Part shown: positions 32,868 to 42,338 of the stretch, one piece after another
How the letters are laid out: each line of letters starts with the position of its first letter
Numbering within the stretch: the first letter of the stretch is position 1
Origin: Pelomonas dachongensis
Lineage (GTDB): Bacteria; Pseudomonadota; Gammaproteobacteria; Burkholderiales; Burkholderiaceae_C
DNA length: 64,000 nucleotides
Reading direction: 5' to 3'
Assembly: GCF_043555865.1 (NCBI RefSeq)
Contig: NZ_JBIGHY010000002.1
Span: 558,001-622,000 of the forward strand
Program-made: the position numbers and the translations under genes
The notes under the pieces: generated by a model
Told to the model about the DNA's origin: nothing
Databases searched by the model: none
What the model saw: only the letters and a program-made list of their open reading frames with translations

Positions 32868-34742
32868 TCACTTGTAGAGCACCTGCTGTCGCAGGTCGTC
32901 CAGCACCGGCTTGAGGGCTTCGAGGTAGGTAGCCTGCAGTTCCGGCGAGCACACGTTGGCCGGCATGCGGTCGGTGATACGGCGGCTGACGTGCAGCACG
33001 CGTCCCTCGCGGCGGTACTGGCTCTCGTAACTGACCAACGGCCCGTTGAACGCGACGCCCTCGGGAACGGACAGCACCTGCATGTTCTCCGGCAGCGTGA
33101 TCTCGTAGTGTTCTTCACTGTGCGACGACATGCACACGCTCGAATGCAGTGGCGCAGGCTGGTTGACGCCGCCCACGTATGCACCCACCGGCGCGGTGCT
33201 GAACAGCATCGGACCGATGCCGAAGGCGCCGGCCGCGCCCAGGCGGAACACCTGCTTCACCGAGAAATCCGCCTGGTAGTCGAACTCGTCACTGCGCAGC
33301 TTCGGATCCGACGACTTCAGGCTGCCCTCGCCCTGCAGGCGCATGCGCTCGAAGTGGGTCTTGACCGCCGTGTCGAGCCGGTCCTTGTTCAGGCTCTTGA
33401 AGCCCAGTCGCAGCTGCTGCCCGAAGCGCCCCTGCGCCTGCACTTCGACCTGCCCCTTCACCGAGCCATCGGCGGCGATCTCGTAGCGCGCCACCATCTT
33501 CTGGCGGGCGCGACCGTCGTCCGCCGGCGTGCGAGCCGGAACACCATCGGCGGCGGCCAGCACCGGCTTGTCCTGCACCTGCACGGGCAGCTGTCCGAAC
33601 GGCGCGTCGCTGTCGGTGGAATCGAGAAACAGGCCCAGTGACGGCACGTAGTTGATGACGTGGTTGACCATGCTGAGCACCGGTACGGCCGGCAGCTTGT
33701 ACAGGTTGCCGGCATTCACCAGCACCTGTTCGCTCGCGATGCCCTTGGCAGCCAGCAGCGCCTGCAGCAGCGTGGCGTGGTCCTTGCAGTCGCCCATGCG
33801 GTTGTCGATGACGAAGGCCAGGTCGCGCGGCACGACAGCGCCGATGCCGACACAGTTGCCGGCGTAGCCGATCTCCACTGCCACCCAGTCGTACAGCGCC
33901 TGCACCTGCGCCCGCTGGCTTTCCACGCCGCGGGTGATGTCGTCCGCAAGCGCCTGTACGCGCGGCGTCACGGCGGCCTTCGGGCTCGCGCGTTCGACAT
34001 AGCGCTGAGCGATCTCGCGGGCGCCCTCGAAGCTGGAAACCGCGTAGCCGGGCTCCGTGCCGAGTTCATAGACGCCGAAGTCGCGGCGCTCGTTGATCGT
34101 CGGCTCCGGGTTCTTCAAGGTCCAGCTCAGCACCTGACGCTTGCCCACGCGCTTCTCGCTGAAGTCCATGTGCCAGTTGGCATGCTGCAGCTTCATCGCC
34201 TGCGGCGCGTCCACGGTGATGGTGACGCGCTCGAACGGGTGGCTGCGGCTGAACTCGTTGTAGCGCGAGAACCTGCCCGGGAACAGCGGCTGCTTCGTCA
34301 CGATGCGATAGGTGATCTCTGTCGCGTCGCCGACCTGCAGGTCGGGGAACATCAGCGTGGTTTCGTTCCAATCCGAGAACAGCGCGGCCCCGTCGCTGCG
34401 GCCGGACGCGGTGCGCAGCTGGTAGTTGTTCTTCGGCACCTTGAGCTTGCGGCCATCGGCCTTGCGCGTGAAGGCGTCGACGATCTCCAGCCGCTGCGCG
34501 CTGGCGCTGTGGCTGATCTCCTCGGTGCGCACGCCGTCGGCAGCGTCGGCCTTCAACAGCCGCGTGACGCGGCGAAAGGTGCTGACCTCCGTGCCGTCCT
34601 CCGCCACGACGTGGTGCTCGCTGTACAGCTCGATCCGCGCCGGCAAGTCGGTGGCTACGCGCGGCGCGGCAGCGGCTGCCGGCAAAGCGACTCCCATCGC
34701 CAGCGCGCAGATGGCACCGGCTCTTTGCATCCAATCCGTCAT
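32868..34742 (-). CDS. DUF3857 and transglutaminase-like domain protein, exported
   Basis: 624 residues from the ATG at 34742, which has GGGAGG 7 nt upstream; an earlier in-frame start at 34766 lacks support. The signal peptide spans residues 1-25. An N-terminal DUF3857 region (about 35-240) is followed by a transglutaminase-like core with Cys in RMGDCKDHATLLQALL, His in MVNHVINYVP and Asp in LFLDSTDSD, a full C-H-D triad. A long C-terminal beta-rich domain closes the protein. The activity is unproven; such proteins are thought to act as periplasmic peptidases or crosslinkers. It lies 20 bp after the mscS stop. Confidence 0.85.
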   Translation of the reverse strand: MTDWMQRAGAICALAMGVALPAAAAAPRVATDLPARIELYSEHHVVAEDGTEVSTFRRVTRLLKADAADGVRTEEISHSASAQRLEIVDAFTRKADGRKLKVPKNNYQLRTASGRSDGAALFSDWNETTLMFPDLQVGDATEITYRIVTKQPLFPGRFSRYNEFSRSHPFERVTITVDAPQAMKLQHANWHMDFSEKRVGKRQVLSWTLKNPEPTINERRDFGVYELGTEPGYAVSSFEGAREIAQRYVERASPKAAVTPRVQALADDITRGVESQRAQVQALYDWVAVEIGYAGNCVGIGAVVPRDLAFVIDNRMGDCKDHATLLQALLAAKGIASEQVLVNAGNLYKLPAVPVLSMVNHVINYVPSLGLFLDSTDSDAPFGQLPVQVQDKPVLAAADGVPARTPADDGRARQKMVARYEIAADGSVKGQVEVQAQGRFGQQLRLGFKSLNKDRLDTAVKTHFERMRLQGEGSLKSSDPKLRSDEFDYQADFSVKQVFRLGAAGAFGIGPMLFSTAPVGAYVGGVNQPAPLHSSVCMSSHSEEHYEITLPENMQVLSVPEGVAFNGPLVSYESQYRREGRVLHVSRRITDRMPANVCSPELQATYLEALKPVLDDLRQQVLYK

Positions 34743-34762
34743 CAGACCCTCCCTGGTCCTGG

Positions 34763-36064
34763 TCACCCGACCGGCGGCATCTCCCCGCCGGTGCTAACCA
34801 CCGACTTTGGCTGACGTTGGACCTGCTGCGGGTAGGGGATATCCACGCCCAGTTCCTTCAGCGTGCGCCAGATCGCCAGGTTCACGTTGGATCGCACGCC
34901 GCCACTGCCGTTCTCGGGGTCCATGATCCAGAAGTACACGGTCAGCTCGATGCCACTGTCGGCAAAGCGGGTCAGCTGCACCGAGGGGCCCGGGTCGCTC
35001 AGCACCCGCGACACGGTGCCAGCCGCGGCGGCCAGCGACTCCATCACGCGGTCGACCGCGCAGTCGTAGTCCACCTGCACCGTGGTCGACAGCAGCACGC
35101 GCGGATCGGCCAGCGAGGAGTTCTCGACGCATTGCGTGATCAGCATCTCATTGGGCACGATGGCCTCGCGGCCGCCAAGCGAGCGGATGACCGTGTAGCG
35201 TGTGGTGATGTCGGTGACGCGGCCTTCGAAGTTGTCGACCTTCACCATGTCGCCGATGCGCAGCGAGCGCTCGGCCAGGATGACGAAGCCCGACACGTAG
35301 TTGGCCGCCAGCTTCTGCAGCCCGAAGCCCAGGCCCACCCCCAGCGCACCGCCCAGCACGCCCAGGGCGGTCAGGTCGATGCCGGCGGCCGACAGCGCGA
35401 ACATCAGGCCGATGAACAGCAGCAGCGCCCGGACCGCGTTGGCGGCGATCTTGCGCATGGACATGTCCAGCGACTCGCGCTTCATCAGCCGTGCCTCGAT
35501 AGCCGACGACAGCCACAGCGCCATCAGCAACACCACGATGGAGGTCAGCACGCCCTCGATGAGGTTTCGCAGCGTCAGCTGGACGCTGCCGACCTTCCAG
35601 CCGATGTGGTCGAGTTCGTCGAGCAGCACCGGCAACAGCCCGGTGACCCACAGCACCGCGGCCAGCCAGATGAGCCACGAGCCGATGCGCTCGACCGACT
35701 TGATGACCCGCGACGCCGGGAAGGCGCCGGCCAGCACACGGGCGACGAGGCGGATGACCGCCAGCGACACCAGCAGCGGCAGCACCAGCCTGAAGACTGC
35801 CGGCGGCAGGTCCCACAGCGGCAGCAAGCGCCGCGCGACGAAGGCGAGCGCGACGGCCAGCACCGGGAACAGGGCACCGTCCAGCACGCGTCGACCGAAT
35901 AGCACGCCGAGGTCGTGGCGCTGCGCGGCGCGCGACAGCGCCCAGCTGATGCCGCCCGCCAGCAGCAGACAGCTCAACAGCAGCGCCCATTCGACCAGCG
36001 CGTCGGTGCTGAAGGCATGGCGCAGCAGGCCCTGGAGTTGGTGCAGGTTCAGAGGTTCGTTCAT
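34763..36064 (-). CDS. MscS-family mechanosensitive ion channel
   Basis: 433 residues from the ATG at 36064; a TTG at 36082 in the same frame is an alternative, and neither has a clear ribosome site. There are about five to six N-terminal helices, then the pore-lining TM3 with the Gly/Ala-rich pattern LGVLGGALGVGLGFGLQKLAANYVSG. The cytoplasmic beta domain follows (RIGDMVKVDNFEGRVTDI, VPNEMLI). It is longer than E. coli MscS, resembling the YbdG/YnaI-like members. Function: release of solutes under hypo-osmotic shock. It precedes the DUF3857 gene by 20 bp. Confidence 0.93.
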   Translation of the reverse strand: MNEPLNLHQLQGLLRHAFSTDALVEWALLLSCLLLAGGISWALSRAAQRHDLGVLFGRRVLDGALFPVLAVALAFVARRLLPLWDLPPAVFRLVLPLLVSLAVIRLVARVLAGAFPASRVIKSVERIGSWLIWLAAVLWVTGLLPVLLDELDHIGWKVGSVQLTLRNLIEGVLTSIVVLLMALWLSSAIEARLMKRESLDMSMRKIAANAVRALLLFIGLMFALSAAGIDLTALGVLGGALGVGLGFGLQKLAANYVSGFVILAERSLRIGDMVKVDNFEGRVTDITTRYTVIRSLGGREAIVPNEMLITQCVENSSLADPRVLLSTTVQVDYDCAVDRVMESLAAAAGTVSRVLSDPGPSVQLTRFADSGIELTVYFWIMDPENGSGGVRSNVNLAIWRTLKELGVDIPYPQQVQRQPKSVVSTGGEMPPVG

Positions 36065-36139
36065 CGCGTTCACAGCGCTCAAGGCCGTTCAAGGCCACCT
36101 CGGCCGGCGTCGCCCCGGCCGATAGAAAAGGGGAAAGGT

Positions 36140-37075
36140 CTACAGGTCGGCCAGCACGCGCAGATGCACGCCCACGCTGCGCGACAGCGCATGCAGGTTG
36201 TAGCCACCTTCCAGCAGCGAGACGATGCGGCCCTGAGAGTGGCGGTCGGCGACGGCTTTGATCTTCAGCGTCAGCCACTCGAAGTCGGCCTCCACCAGGC
36301 CCAGCTGGCCCAGGTCGTCGTCGCGGTGCGCGTCGAAGCCGGCCGAGATGAAGACCATCTCGGGCTTGAAACGCTCCAGCGCCGGCAGCCACATGGCTTC
36401 GACGATCTCGCGCACTTCCATGCCGCGCGTGTACGCCGGCAGCGGCACGTTGACCATGTTCTCGCCCTTGGGCACGCCGCCGGAGAACGGGTAGAGCGCA
36501 TCCTGGAACAGGCTGACCATCAGCACGCGCTCGTCGCCGGCAATGATGTCCTCCGTTCCGTTGCCGTGGTGCACGTCGAAGTCCACGATGGCCACGCGCT
36601 TGAGGCCGCGGTTGTCCAGCGCATGGCGCGCGGCGATGGCCACGTTGTTGAAGAAGCAAAAGCCCATGCTCTGGTCGCGCGTGGCGTGGTGGCCAGGCGG
36701 GCGCACGGCGCAGAAGGCGTTGTCGGCGCGGCCATCGATGACCACGTCGGTCGCCTGCACGGCCGCACCCGCTGCTGCCAGCACGGCCGACCACGTATGG
36801 GCGTTGGCGGACGTGTCGGGATCGATCGCGCATCGCTCGCCGGTCTCGGCGCAGTCGCGCAGCATGCGCCCGATCTCGGACACGTAGCCATGCGTGTGGG
36901 CCAGCTCCACGGTCTTCAGGTCCACTGGCGCCGCATCGAACGGCTCCAGCGCCGGCGCCACGCCCGATGCGATCAACCAGTCATCGATCGCGGCCAGGCG
37001 CTCGGGGCATTCGGGATGGCCCTCGCCCATCTCGTGGCGGCGGCATTCGGGGGGATTGAAATAGGCAGTCGGCAT
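36140..37075 (-). CDS. Histone-deacetylase-like family protein (acetylpolyamine amidohydrolase / class II HDAC type)
   Basis: 311 residues. The zinc-hydrolase signatures are intact: PPGHHA (His dyad), DFDVHHGNGTED (metal Asp/His), SAGFDAHRDDDLG (metal Asp) and LEGGYNL. It is a complete, apparently active member. Bacterial relatives deacetylate polyamines or small metabolites; the substrate here cannot be assigned. It is divergent from moxR, with 32 bp between the starts. Confidence 0.93.
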   Translation of the reverse strand: MPTAYFNPPECRRHEMGEGHPECPERLAAIDDWLIASGVAPALEPFDAAPVDLKTVELAHTHGYVSEIGRMLRDCAETGERCAIDPDTSANAHTWSAVLAAAGAAVQATDVVIDGRADNAFCAVRPPGHHATRDQSMGFCFFNNVAIAARHALDNRGLKRVAIVDFDVHHGNGTEDIIAGDERVLMVSLFQDALYPFSGGVPKGENMVNVPLPAYTRGMEVREIVEAMWLPALERFKPEMVFISAGFDAHRDDDLGQLGLVEADFEWLTLKIKAVADRHSQGRIVSLLEGGYNLHALSRSVGVHLRVLADL

Positions 37076-37107
37076 GGAATGCTTGTCTCTTGCTATGGTG
37101 CAGCCTC

Positions 37108-38046
37108 ATGACGCAAGCCCCATCACGAACACTGTCGGCGCAGCTGCAGACGCTGCAAAACCAGATTAGCACGGTCATCAAGGGCAAACCCGCTCAGATC
37201 GCGGACTCCCTGGCCTGCCTGATGGCCGGCGGCCACCTGTTGATCGAGGACCTGCCAGGCGTCGGCAAGACGACGCTGGCCCATGCGCTGGCGATCTCGC
37301 TGGGGCTGAAGTTCTCTCGCCTGCAGTTCACGGCGGACCTGCTGCCCAGCGACCTGCTGGGCGTGTCGGTGTACGAGCGCGAGAAGAACGGTTTCGCCTT
37401 CCACCCCGGCCCGGTGTTCGCGCAGGTGCTGCTGGCCGACGAAATCAATCGTGCCGGCCCCAAAACGCAGAGCGCGCTGCTGGAGGCGATGGAGGAGCAC
37501 CAGGTCAGCATCGAGGGCATCAGCCATCCGTTGCCCGAACCCTTCTTCGTCATCGCGACGCAGAACCCCAGCGAGCAGCTCGGCACCTTCCCGCTGCCGG
37601 AATCGCAGCTGGACCGTTTCCTGATGTGCATCTCGCTGGGCTACCCAGACGCCGCCGCGGAGCGCGAACTGTTGATGGGCGGCGACAGCCGCGAGCAGCT
37701 GCGCGAGCTGAAGGCGGTCATGACGCCGGCCGAGCTGATCGAGGTTCAGGCCGCCGTGAAGGCCATTCATGCCGCACCGCCGTTGCTGGACTACCTGCAG
37801 GCACTGATTGCCGCAACACGATCGGGGCACTGGTTCGTCGAAGGCCTGTCGCCGCGCGCGGGCCTGGCTGTGCTGCGCGCGTCGCGCGCGCGGGCGCTGC
37901 TGCAAGGACGGGACTACGTGTCGCCGGACGACATCCAGGCCATCCTGCCGCAGACGATCTCGCACCGACTGCAGCCGCGGGCGGGCGCGGGGCGCGGAGC
38001 ACGGGAGCAGGTGCGGGCGATGATCGAGGCGATCCCGCTGCCTTGA
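37108..38046 (+). CDS. MoxR-family AAA ATPase
   Basis: 312 residues from the ATG at 37108 (a TTG six codons earlier is possible). Walker A GVGKTTLA, Walker B VLLADEINRAGPKTQSALLEAMEE and sensor 1 IATQNPSEQLGTFPLPESQLDRF are typical of MoxR. These ATPases act as chaperones for maturation of envelope or metallo-enzyme complexes, usually together with DUF58/VWA proteins. In this window the DUF58 and transglutaminase partners follow, but an unrelated gene separates them from moxR. Confidence 0.94.
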   Translation: MTQAPSRTLSAQLQTLQNQISTVIKGKPAQIADSLACLMAGGHLLIEDLPGVGKTTLAHALAISLGLKFSRLQFTADLLPSDLLGVSVYEREKNGFAFHPGPVFAQVLLADEINRAGPKTQSALLEAMEEHQVSIEGISHPLPEPFFVIATQNPSEQLGTFPLPESQLDRFLMCISLGYPDAAAERELLMGGDSREQLRELKAVMTPAELIEVQAAVKAIHAAPPLLDYLQALIAATRSGHWFVEGLSPRAGLAVLRASRARALLQGRDYVSPDDIQAILPQTISHRLQPRAGAGRGAREQVRAMIEAIPLP

Positions 38047-38247
38047 GCGAAAGGCGCGGCGCCCATCACGGCCGCCGCCGCGCTGATGCATCGGCTGCAG
38101 TGAAAACGGGAGGACCGGAGCGCAACGGGAACTGCGGCGACGACACGGTTACCAACACGCCAAGTGAAGCCGGGGCTGAAGTCCGACCCGCAGGCCAACG
38201 CCCCAGGCCATCTCTGGCCGTTCACCAACCGCATCCGGAGTCACTGC

Positions 38248-39225
38248 ATGGGTAAGTTGCGCACGTCCATTCTCAACCTACAGAAGCTGCTCGTGGAGAA
38301 CCCCGCGACGCTGGCCAAGGCCGAGCAGGCGCTGGAGAAGGAGATCCACAACATCAACCATATCGGCACGACAGCCGACGAAGGTTGGGACTTGCTGTTC
38401 ATGCAGCTGTCTTCCAAGTTCAAAGGCGAGGGCACGACACTCGATGCCAACAAGGACAAGACATTAAAGGACGTCTTCGATCCGTCGATGGCGTCCACCA
38501 TCAAAGGCATCGAGACCTTTCGCCAGGATCTCTACAAGGCCTGCGAGAAGTTCAGCGCCATCTACGACGTGAGCATCGGCAAGATCAAGACGGATCTGGC
38601 CACCGCGGAGCAGGAGGCAAAGAACCTGCGTGCCATCGCGCTGAAGAAGAAGTCCAAATGGCTGGCCAGCAAGAAGTACAAAGACAAGATCAAGGGCTAT
38701 CTGGACGTCATCGACTCGGTCGACAAGATCATTGCGTCCCAGAAGAGCGGGGCTGCTTCGATCATGGTTCAGGACCGTGCCTGGGTCGACAAAAACTTCC
38801 CGAAGATTCAGCTGTCCATGAAGGTGAGCGCCGTCAAAGACCGAGCCTCCATGTCAACCACGGGCAAGGTCAAGACCTACCTGGCAGACCTGGGCAAGGT
38901 GACCACGCGTGTGCGCACCTTCCGCGACGAGTACAAGTCCATGGACGGCCAGATGGCCATCATCAAGAAGTGGGCCGACGAGGCCGACGAGCTGGAGGAG
39001 GTCGAGGGCGAGGAAGCGCCACCGCCGAAACAGGTCGATTCGTCCAAGGCCGCCAAGCTGCTGGGCATCAAGGATGTCGCCAAGCTGAAGAAGGCCCTGC
39101 AGGCCAAAGTCGACGGCGACGAAAAGACCGCTCTCAAGCTGCTGACCGAACTGGCCAAGGAAGAGCAGCTGAAAGACAAGGCTGACGCGATGATCAAGAC
39201 GCTGGCCAAGGCCGGCCTGCTGTAG
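38248..39225 (+). CDS. Unrecognised Lys-rich, largely helical protein inserted in the moxR-DUF58 operon
   Basis: 325 residues from the ATG at 38248, supported by CGGAG 7 nt upstream. I do not recognise any family. The sequence is soluble and rich in Lys and Ala, with long predicted helices and probable coiled coils (for example around residues 100-150). An acidic linker (DEADELEEVEGEEAPPP, about 248-264) leads into a short C-terminal helical domain (about 270-325). There is no signal peptide or transmembrane helix. Codon and base usage (many AAG/GAC, somewhat less extreme GC) differ from the flanking moxR and DUF58 genes. It is bracketed by 201 and 111 bp of non-coding DNA in an operon that is normally tightly packed, so it looks like a later insertion. 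Confidence 0.75.
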   Translation: MGKLRTSILNLQKLLVENPATLAKAEQALEKEIHNINHIGTTADEGWDLLFMQLSSKFKGEGTTLDANKDKTLKDVFDPSMASTIKGIETFRQDLYKACEKFSAIYDVSIGKIKTDLATAEQEAKNLRAIALKKKSKWLASKKYKDKIKGYLDVIDSVDKIIASQKSGAASIMVQDRAWVDKNFPKIQLSMKVSAVKDRASMSTTGKVKTYLADLGKVTTRVRTFRDEYKSMDGQMAIIKKWADEADELEEVEGEEAPPPKQVDSSKAAKLLGIKDVAKLKKALQAKVDGDEKTALKLLTELAKEEQLKDKADAMIKTLAKAGLL

Positions 39226-39336
39226 AACGCCTCATGGGCTGCGCCGCCCGCGCAGGGCGGTGAAGCCCCTGTGGCGTGCGTGTCGAGCTGGCGGCTCTGG
39301 TCCGGTGGCGGGGTCAGCGCCCCTTATCCTTGCGCC

Positions 39337-40320
39337 ATGGCCGCTCCTCAAGCCCTACGCGCCCGCTGGCAAGCCTGGTGGCAGGCCCGCCAGCCGCAGG
39401 CGGACACCCACGGCACCACGCAGCGCAACACCTACATCCTGCCCACGTCGGCCGGCCTGGCGTTCTGCGCCACGCTGGGCGTGCTACTGCTGGCCTCCAT
39501 CAACGAGCAGCTGAGCTTGGGCTATGCGCTGACCTTCGCGCTGACCGGCGCTGGCTTGGCCTCCATGCACACCACGCACGCCAACCTGCGCGGCCTGCAG
39601 ATGGACCTGCGTGCGCCCGACGGCGTGCATGCCGGCGACGAGTACGTGCTGGAGCTGCGCCTGCACAACCCGGGCAAGGATCGCTTCGGCATCGCCGTCA
39701 GCGCGCAGCTCGACAGCGGCCTGACCGAACCCGCCTGGGTGGACGTGCCGGCCCTGGGCCACGCGGTGCTGCGGCTGAGGCTGCCGGCGCCCAGACGTGG
39801 CCTGCACGAGCTGCCGCGGCTGGTCATCTCCACGCGCTTCCCGCTGGGGCTGTTCCGCGCCTGGAGCTACTGGCGGCCCGCGTCCCAGGTCTGGGTGTAC
39901 CCCAGGGCCGAAGAGGTGCTGGCGCCCTTCCCCACCCAAGCCGAGGCCAGTGCGGGCGAGGCGGCGTCCACCCAGCCCTCGGCCGGCGGGTCCGATTTCT
40001 CCGGCGTGCGCAGCTACCGCCGCGGCGACTCGATGAAGCAGATCCTGTGGCGCAAGTCGGCGCTGGCGCTGGACCAGGGCCTGCCGCTGTGGGTGCGCGA
40101 GACCGAGACGCCGCTGGCGCAGGACCTATGGCTGGACTGGCGCGACACCCAGGGCCGCGACGTGGAGGCCCGGCTGTCGCGGCTGACGGCTTGGGTGCTG
40201 GCCGCCGAGCGGGCGTCGCAACCCTATGGCCTGCGGCTGGCGGGGCGTGAACTGGCGCCGGCGCTCGGCACCACGCACCGGCAGGCCAGCCTGGAGATGC
40301 TGGCGGGGTTCAACGCATGA
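39337..40320 (+). CDS. DUF58 domain protein of the MoxR-TgpA cluster
   Basis: 327 residues from the ATG at 39337. Two hydrophobic segments (about 35-75: ILPTSAGLAFCATLGVLLLA and LSLGYALTFALTGAGLA) anchor it in the inner membrane. The DUF58 hallmark FSGVRSYRRGDSMKQILWRKSA (shortened here to FSGVRSYRRGDS) is present. DUF58 proteins accompany MoxR ATPases and TgpA-type transglutaminases; a structural or regulatory role is assumed. The stop overlaps the next start (ATGA), so it is co-translated with the transglutaminase gene. Confidence 0.9.
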   Translation: MAAPQALRARWQAWWQARQPQADTHGTTQRNTYILPTSAGLAFCATLGVLLLASINEQLSLGYALTFALTGAGLASMHTTHANLRGLQMDLRAPDGVHAGDEYVLELRLHNPGKDRFGIAVSAQLDSGLTEPAWVDVPALGHAVLRLRLPAPRRGLHELPRLVISTRFPLGLFRAWSYWRPASQVWVYPRAEEVLAPFPTQAEASAGEAASTQPSAGGSDFSGVRSYRRGDSMKQILWRKSALALDQGLPLWVRETETPLAQDLWLDWRDTQGRDVEARLSRLTAWVLAAERASQPYGLRLAGRELAPALGTTHRQASLEMLAGFNA

Positions 40321-42338
40321 ACGCGCTATCACGGTGGTGGCACCGCCTGCCGCGCGACGCGCGTGACAGCTTCTTTCTGCTAGCCGTCATCACGGCAGTC
40401 ATGGCGCCGCACGCCGGCCACCTGCCGCTGTGGGCCACCGCGTTGACCGCGCTGGTACTGCTGTGGCGCGCGCAGATCGCCTGGCGCCAACGCCCGCTGC
40501 CCAGCCGCTGGTGGCTGATCGGCATCGCGCTGGTGTACGGGTTGATGACCTGGCTGACCTTTCGCACGCTGATCGGCCGCGAGGCCGGCATCACGCTGCT
40601 GGCGGTGCTGATGGCGCTGAAGACGCTGGAGCTGCGGGCGCGGCGCGACGCCTTTGTGGTGTTCTTCCTCGGCTTCTTCCTGGTGTTGACGCAGTTCCTG
40701 TACTCGCAGTCGCTGCTGACGGCGCTCGGCGCGCTGCTGTCGCTGTGGGGGCTGCTGGCGGCCGTCGTGCTGGCGCAGATGCCCACGGGCGTGCCCAGCA
40801 TCGCCATCGCCGCGCGCCGCGCCGCGGCCACCACGGCGCTGGGCCTGCCGGTCATGGTGCTGCTGTTCGTGCTGTTCCCGCGCATCGCTCCGCTGTGGGG
40901 AGTACCGACCGAGGCCATCGGCAGGACGGGGCTGTCCAACCAGATGGAATTCGGCGCGATGAACGAGATCGCCAACGACGACAGCGTCGCGATGCGACTT
41001 CGCTTCGACGGAGCCGTGCCGCCGCCGGATCAGCGCTACTTCCGCGGCCCGGTGCTGACCCGCTTCGACGGCAAGACTTGGCGCGCCCCCGACCCGCGCA
41101 GCAGCGAAGGCTGGCTGCGCGGCCGCGACGACCTGTCCGTCTCCAGCCCGCCGCTGAACTACGAGATGACGCTGGAGCCGCTGCGTATCCCGGTGCTGCC
41201 GCTGCTGGAGATGAGCCCGGGCGACGTCGGCGCCCAGCTGAATCTGCCCGACCTGACGCTGACGCGAGGGCCGGAGCTGCAGTGGCTGTCGCCCCGCCCC
41301 ATCACCGAACGAATGAGGCTGCAGACCAGCGCGCACACCCGCTGGCAGGCCGGGCTCAACCTCAAACGGCTGCGACAGGCCACCGACCTGCAACTCCCCG
41401 CCGGCGGCAATCCGCGCAGCGTCGCCTGGGCGAACGCGCTAGCCACGCAACCGCAGTTCGCGCAGCTCGCGCCCGGCCCGCGCGCCGAGGCGCTGGGCGC
41501 CGCACTGCTGGCGCATGTGCGGGCCAACGACTTCACATACACGCTGTCGCCCGGCCGCTACGGCGAGACCTCGCCGCACGTCATCGACGAGTTCTGGCTG
41601 GACCGCCGGCTGGGCTTCTGCGAACACTTCGCGTCTGCCTTCGTCGTGCTGATGCGGGCTATGGGAGTGCCGGCGCGTATCGTCACCGGCTTCCAGGGCT
41701 GGGACGCCGAGCCGCAGGACGGCTACTTCATCGTGCGCAACGCCAATGCCCATGCGTGGGCCGAGTTCTGGGTCGAGGGGCGGGGCTGGGTGCGCAGCGA
41801 CCCCACCGCCGCCGTGGCGCCCGACCGCGTCATCCAGGGCCTGGCGCTGCAGCCGCAGCCCGGTGTCATCGGACAGTTCAACCCGACGCTGTGGCGCGCG
41901 CTGCGCAGCGGCTGGGAGACCGTCAACAACCGCTGGCAGCAGCTGGTGCTGAACTACTCGCGCGAGAACCAGTTCGACCTGCTGAAGCGCATGGGCTTCG
42001 AGCAGCCCGACTGGACCGCGCTGGGCCAGGCCATCGCCGGGGTCATCGGCGTGCTGGCGCTGGCCTCGCTGGCCTGGGTGCGCTGGAGCAGCCGCCCGCA
42101 CGACGCCTGGAGCCGCCAGCGAGCGCGCATCCTGGCGCTGCTGGGGCCCGCGGGCGTGGCGCTGCCGGCGCACGAAGGCCCGGCCGCCTGGGCACGTGCG
42201 CTGCGGCGCGCTCACGGCCAGAAGGCCGAACCGACGGCACAGTGGCTGGAGCGGCTGGAGCGATCGCGCTACGCCGCGCAAGCCCCGACACCTGACTGGG
42301 CCGAGTTCCGCACGGCGGCCCGTATGCTGCGACCGTGA
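40317..42338 (+). CDS. TgpA-type membrane transglutaminase (DUF3488 + transglutaminase core)
   Basis: 673 residues. The first 190 residues hold about six transmembrane helices (DUF3488 region). A large periplasmic part contains the transglutaminase core: Cys in GFCEHFASAFVVLMRAMG, His in NANAHAWAEFWVEGRGW and Asp in SDPTAAV, a complete triad. One more helix (IAGVIGVLALASLAWV) precedes a cytoplasmic tail. It resembles P. aeruginosa TgpA, which is reported to be essential there. It overlaps DUF58 upstream by 4 nt and mltB downstream by 4 nt (GTGA). Confidence 0.92.
   Translation: MNALSRWWHRLPRDARDSFFLLAVITAVMAPHAGHLPLWATALTALVLLWRAQIAWRQRPLPSRWWLIGIALVYGLMTWLTFRTLIGREAGITLLAVLMALKTLELRARRDAFVVFFLGFFLVLTQFLYSQSLLTALGALLSLWGLLAAVVLAQMPTGVPSIAIAARRAAATTALGLPVMVLLFVLFPRIAPLWGVPTEAIGRTGLSNQMEFGAMNEIANDDSVAMRLRFDGAVPPPDQRYFRGPVLTRFDGKTWRAPDPRSSEGWLRGRDDLSVSSPPLNYEMTLEPLRIPVLPLLEMSPGDVGAQLNLPDLTLTRGPELQWLSPRPITERMRLQTSAHTRWQAGLNLKRLRQATDLQLPAGGNPRSVAWANALATQPQFAQLAPGPRAEALGAALLAHVRANDFTYTLSPGRYGETSPHVIDEFWLDRRLGFCEHFASAFVVLMRAMGVPARIVTGFQGWDAEPQDGYFIVRNANAHAWAEFWVEGRGWVRSDPTAAVAPDRVIQGLALQPQPGVIGQFNPTLWRALRSGWETVNNRWQQLVLNYSRENQFDLLKRMGFEQPDWTALGQAIAGVIGVLALASLAWVRWSSRPHDAWSRQRARILALLGPAGVALPAHEGPAAWARALRRAHGQKAEPTAQWLERLERSRYAAQAPTPDWAEFRTAARMLRP

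Noticed and set aside
36065..36082. TTG start for the MscS channel
   Set aside because: It adds only six residues with no ribosome site; the ATG at 36064 is simpler, though not proven.
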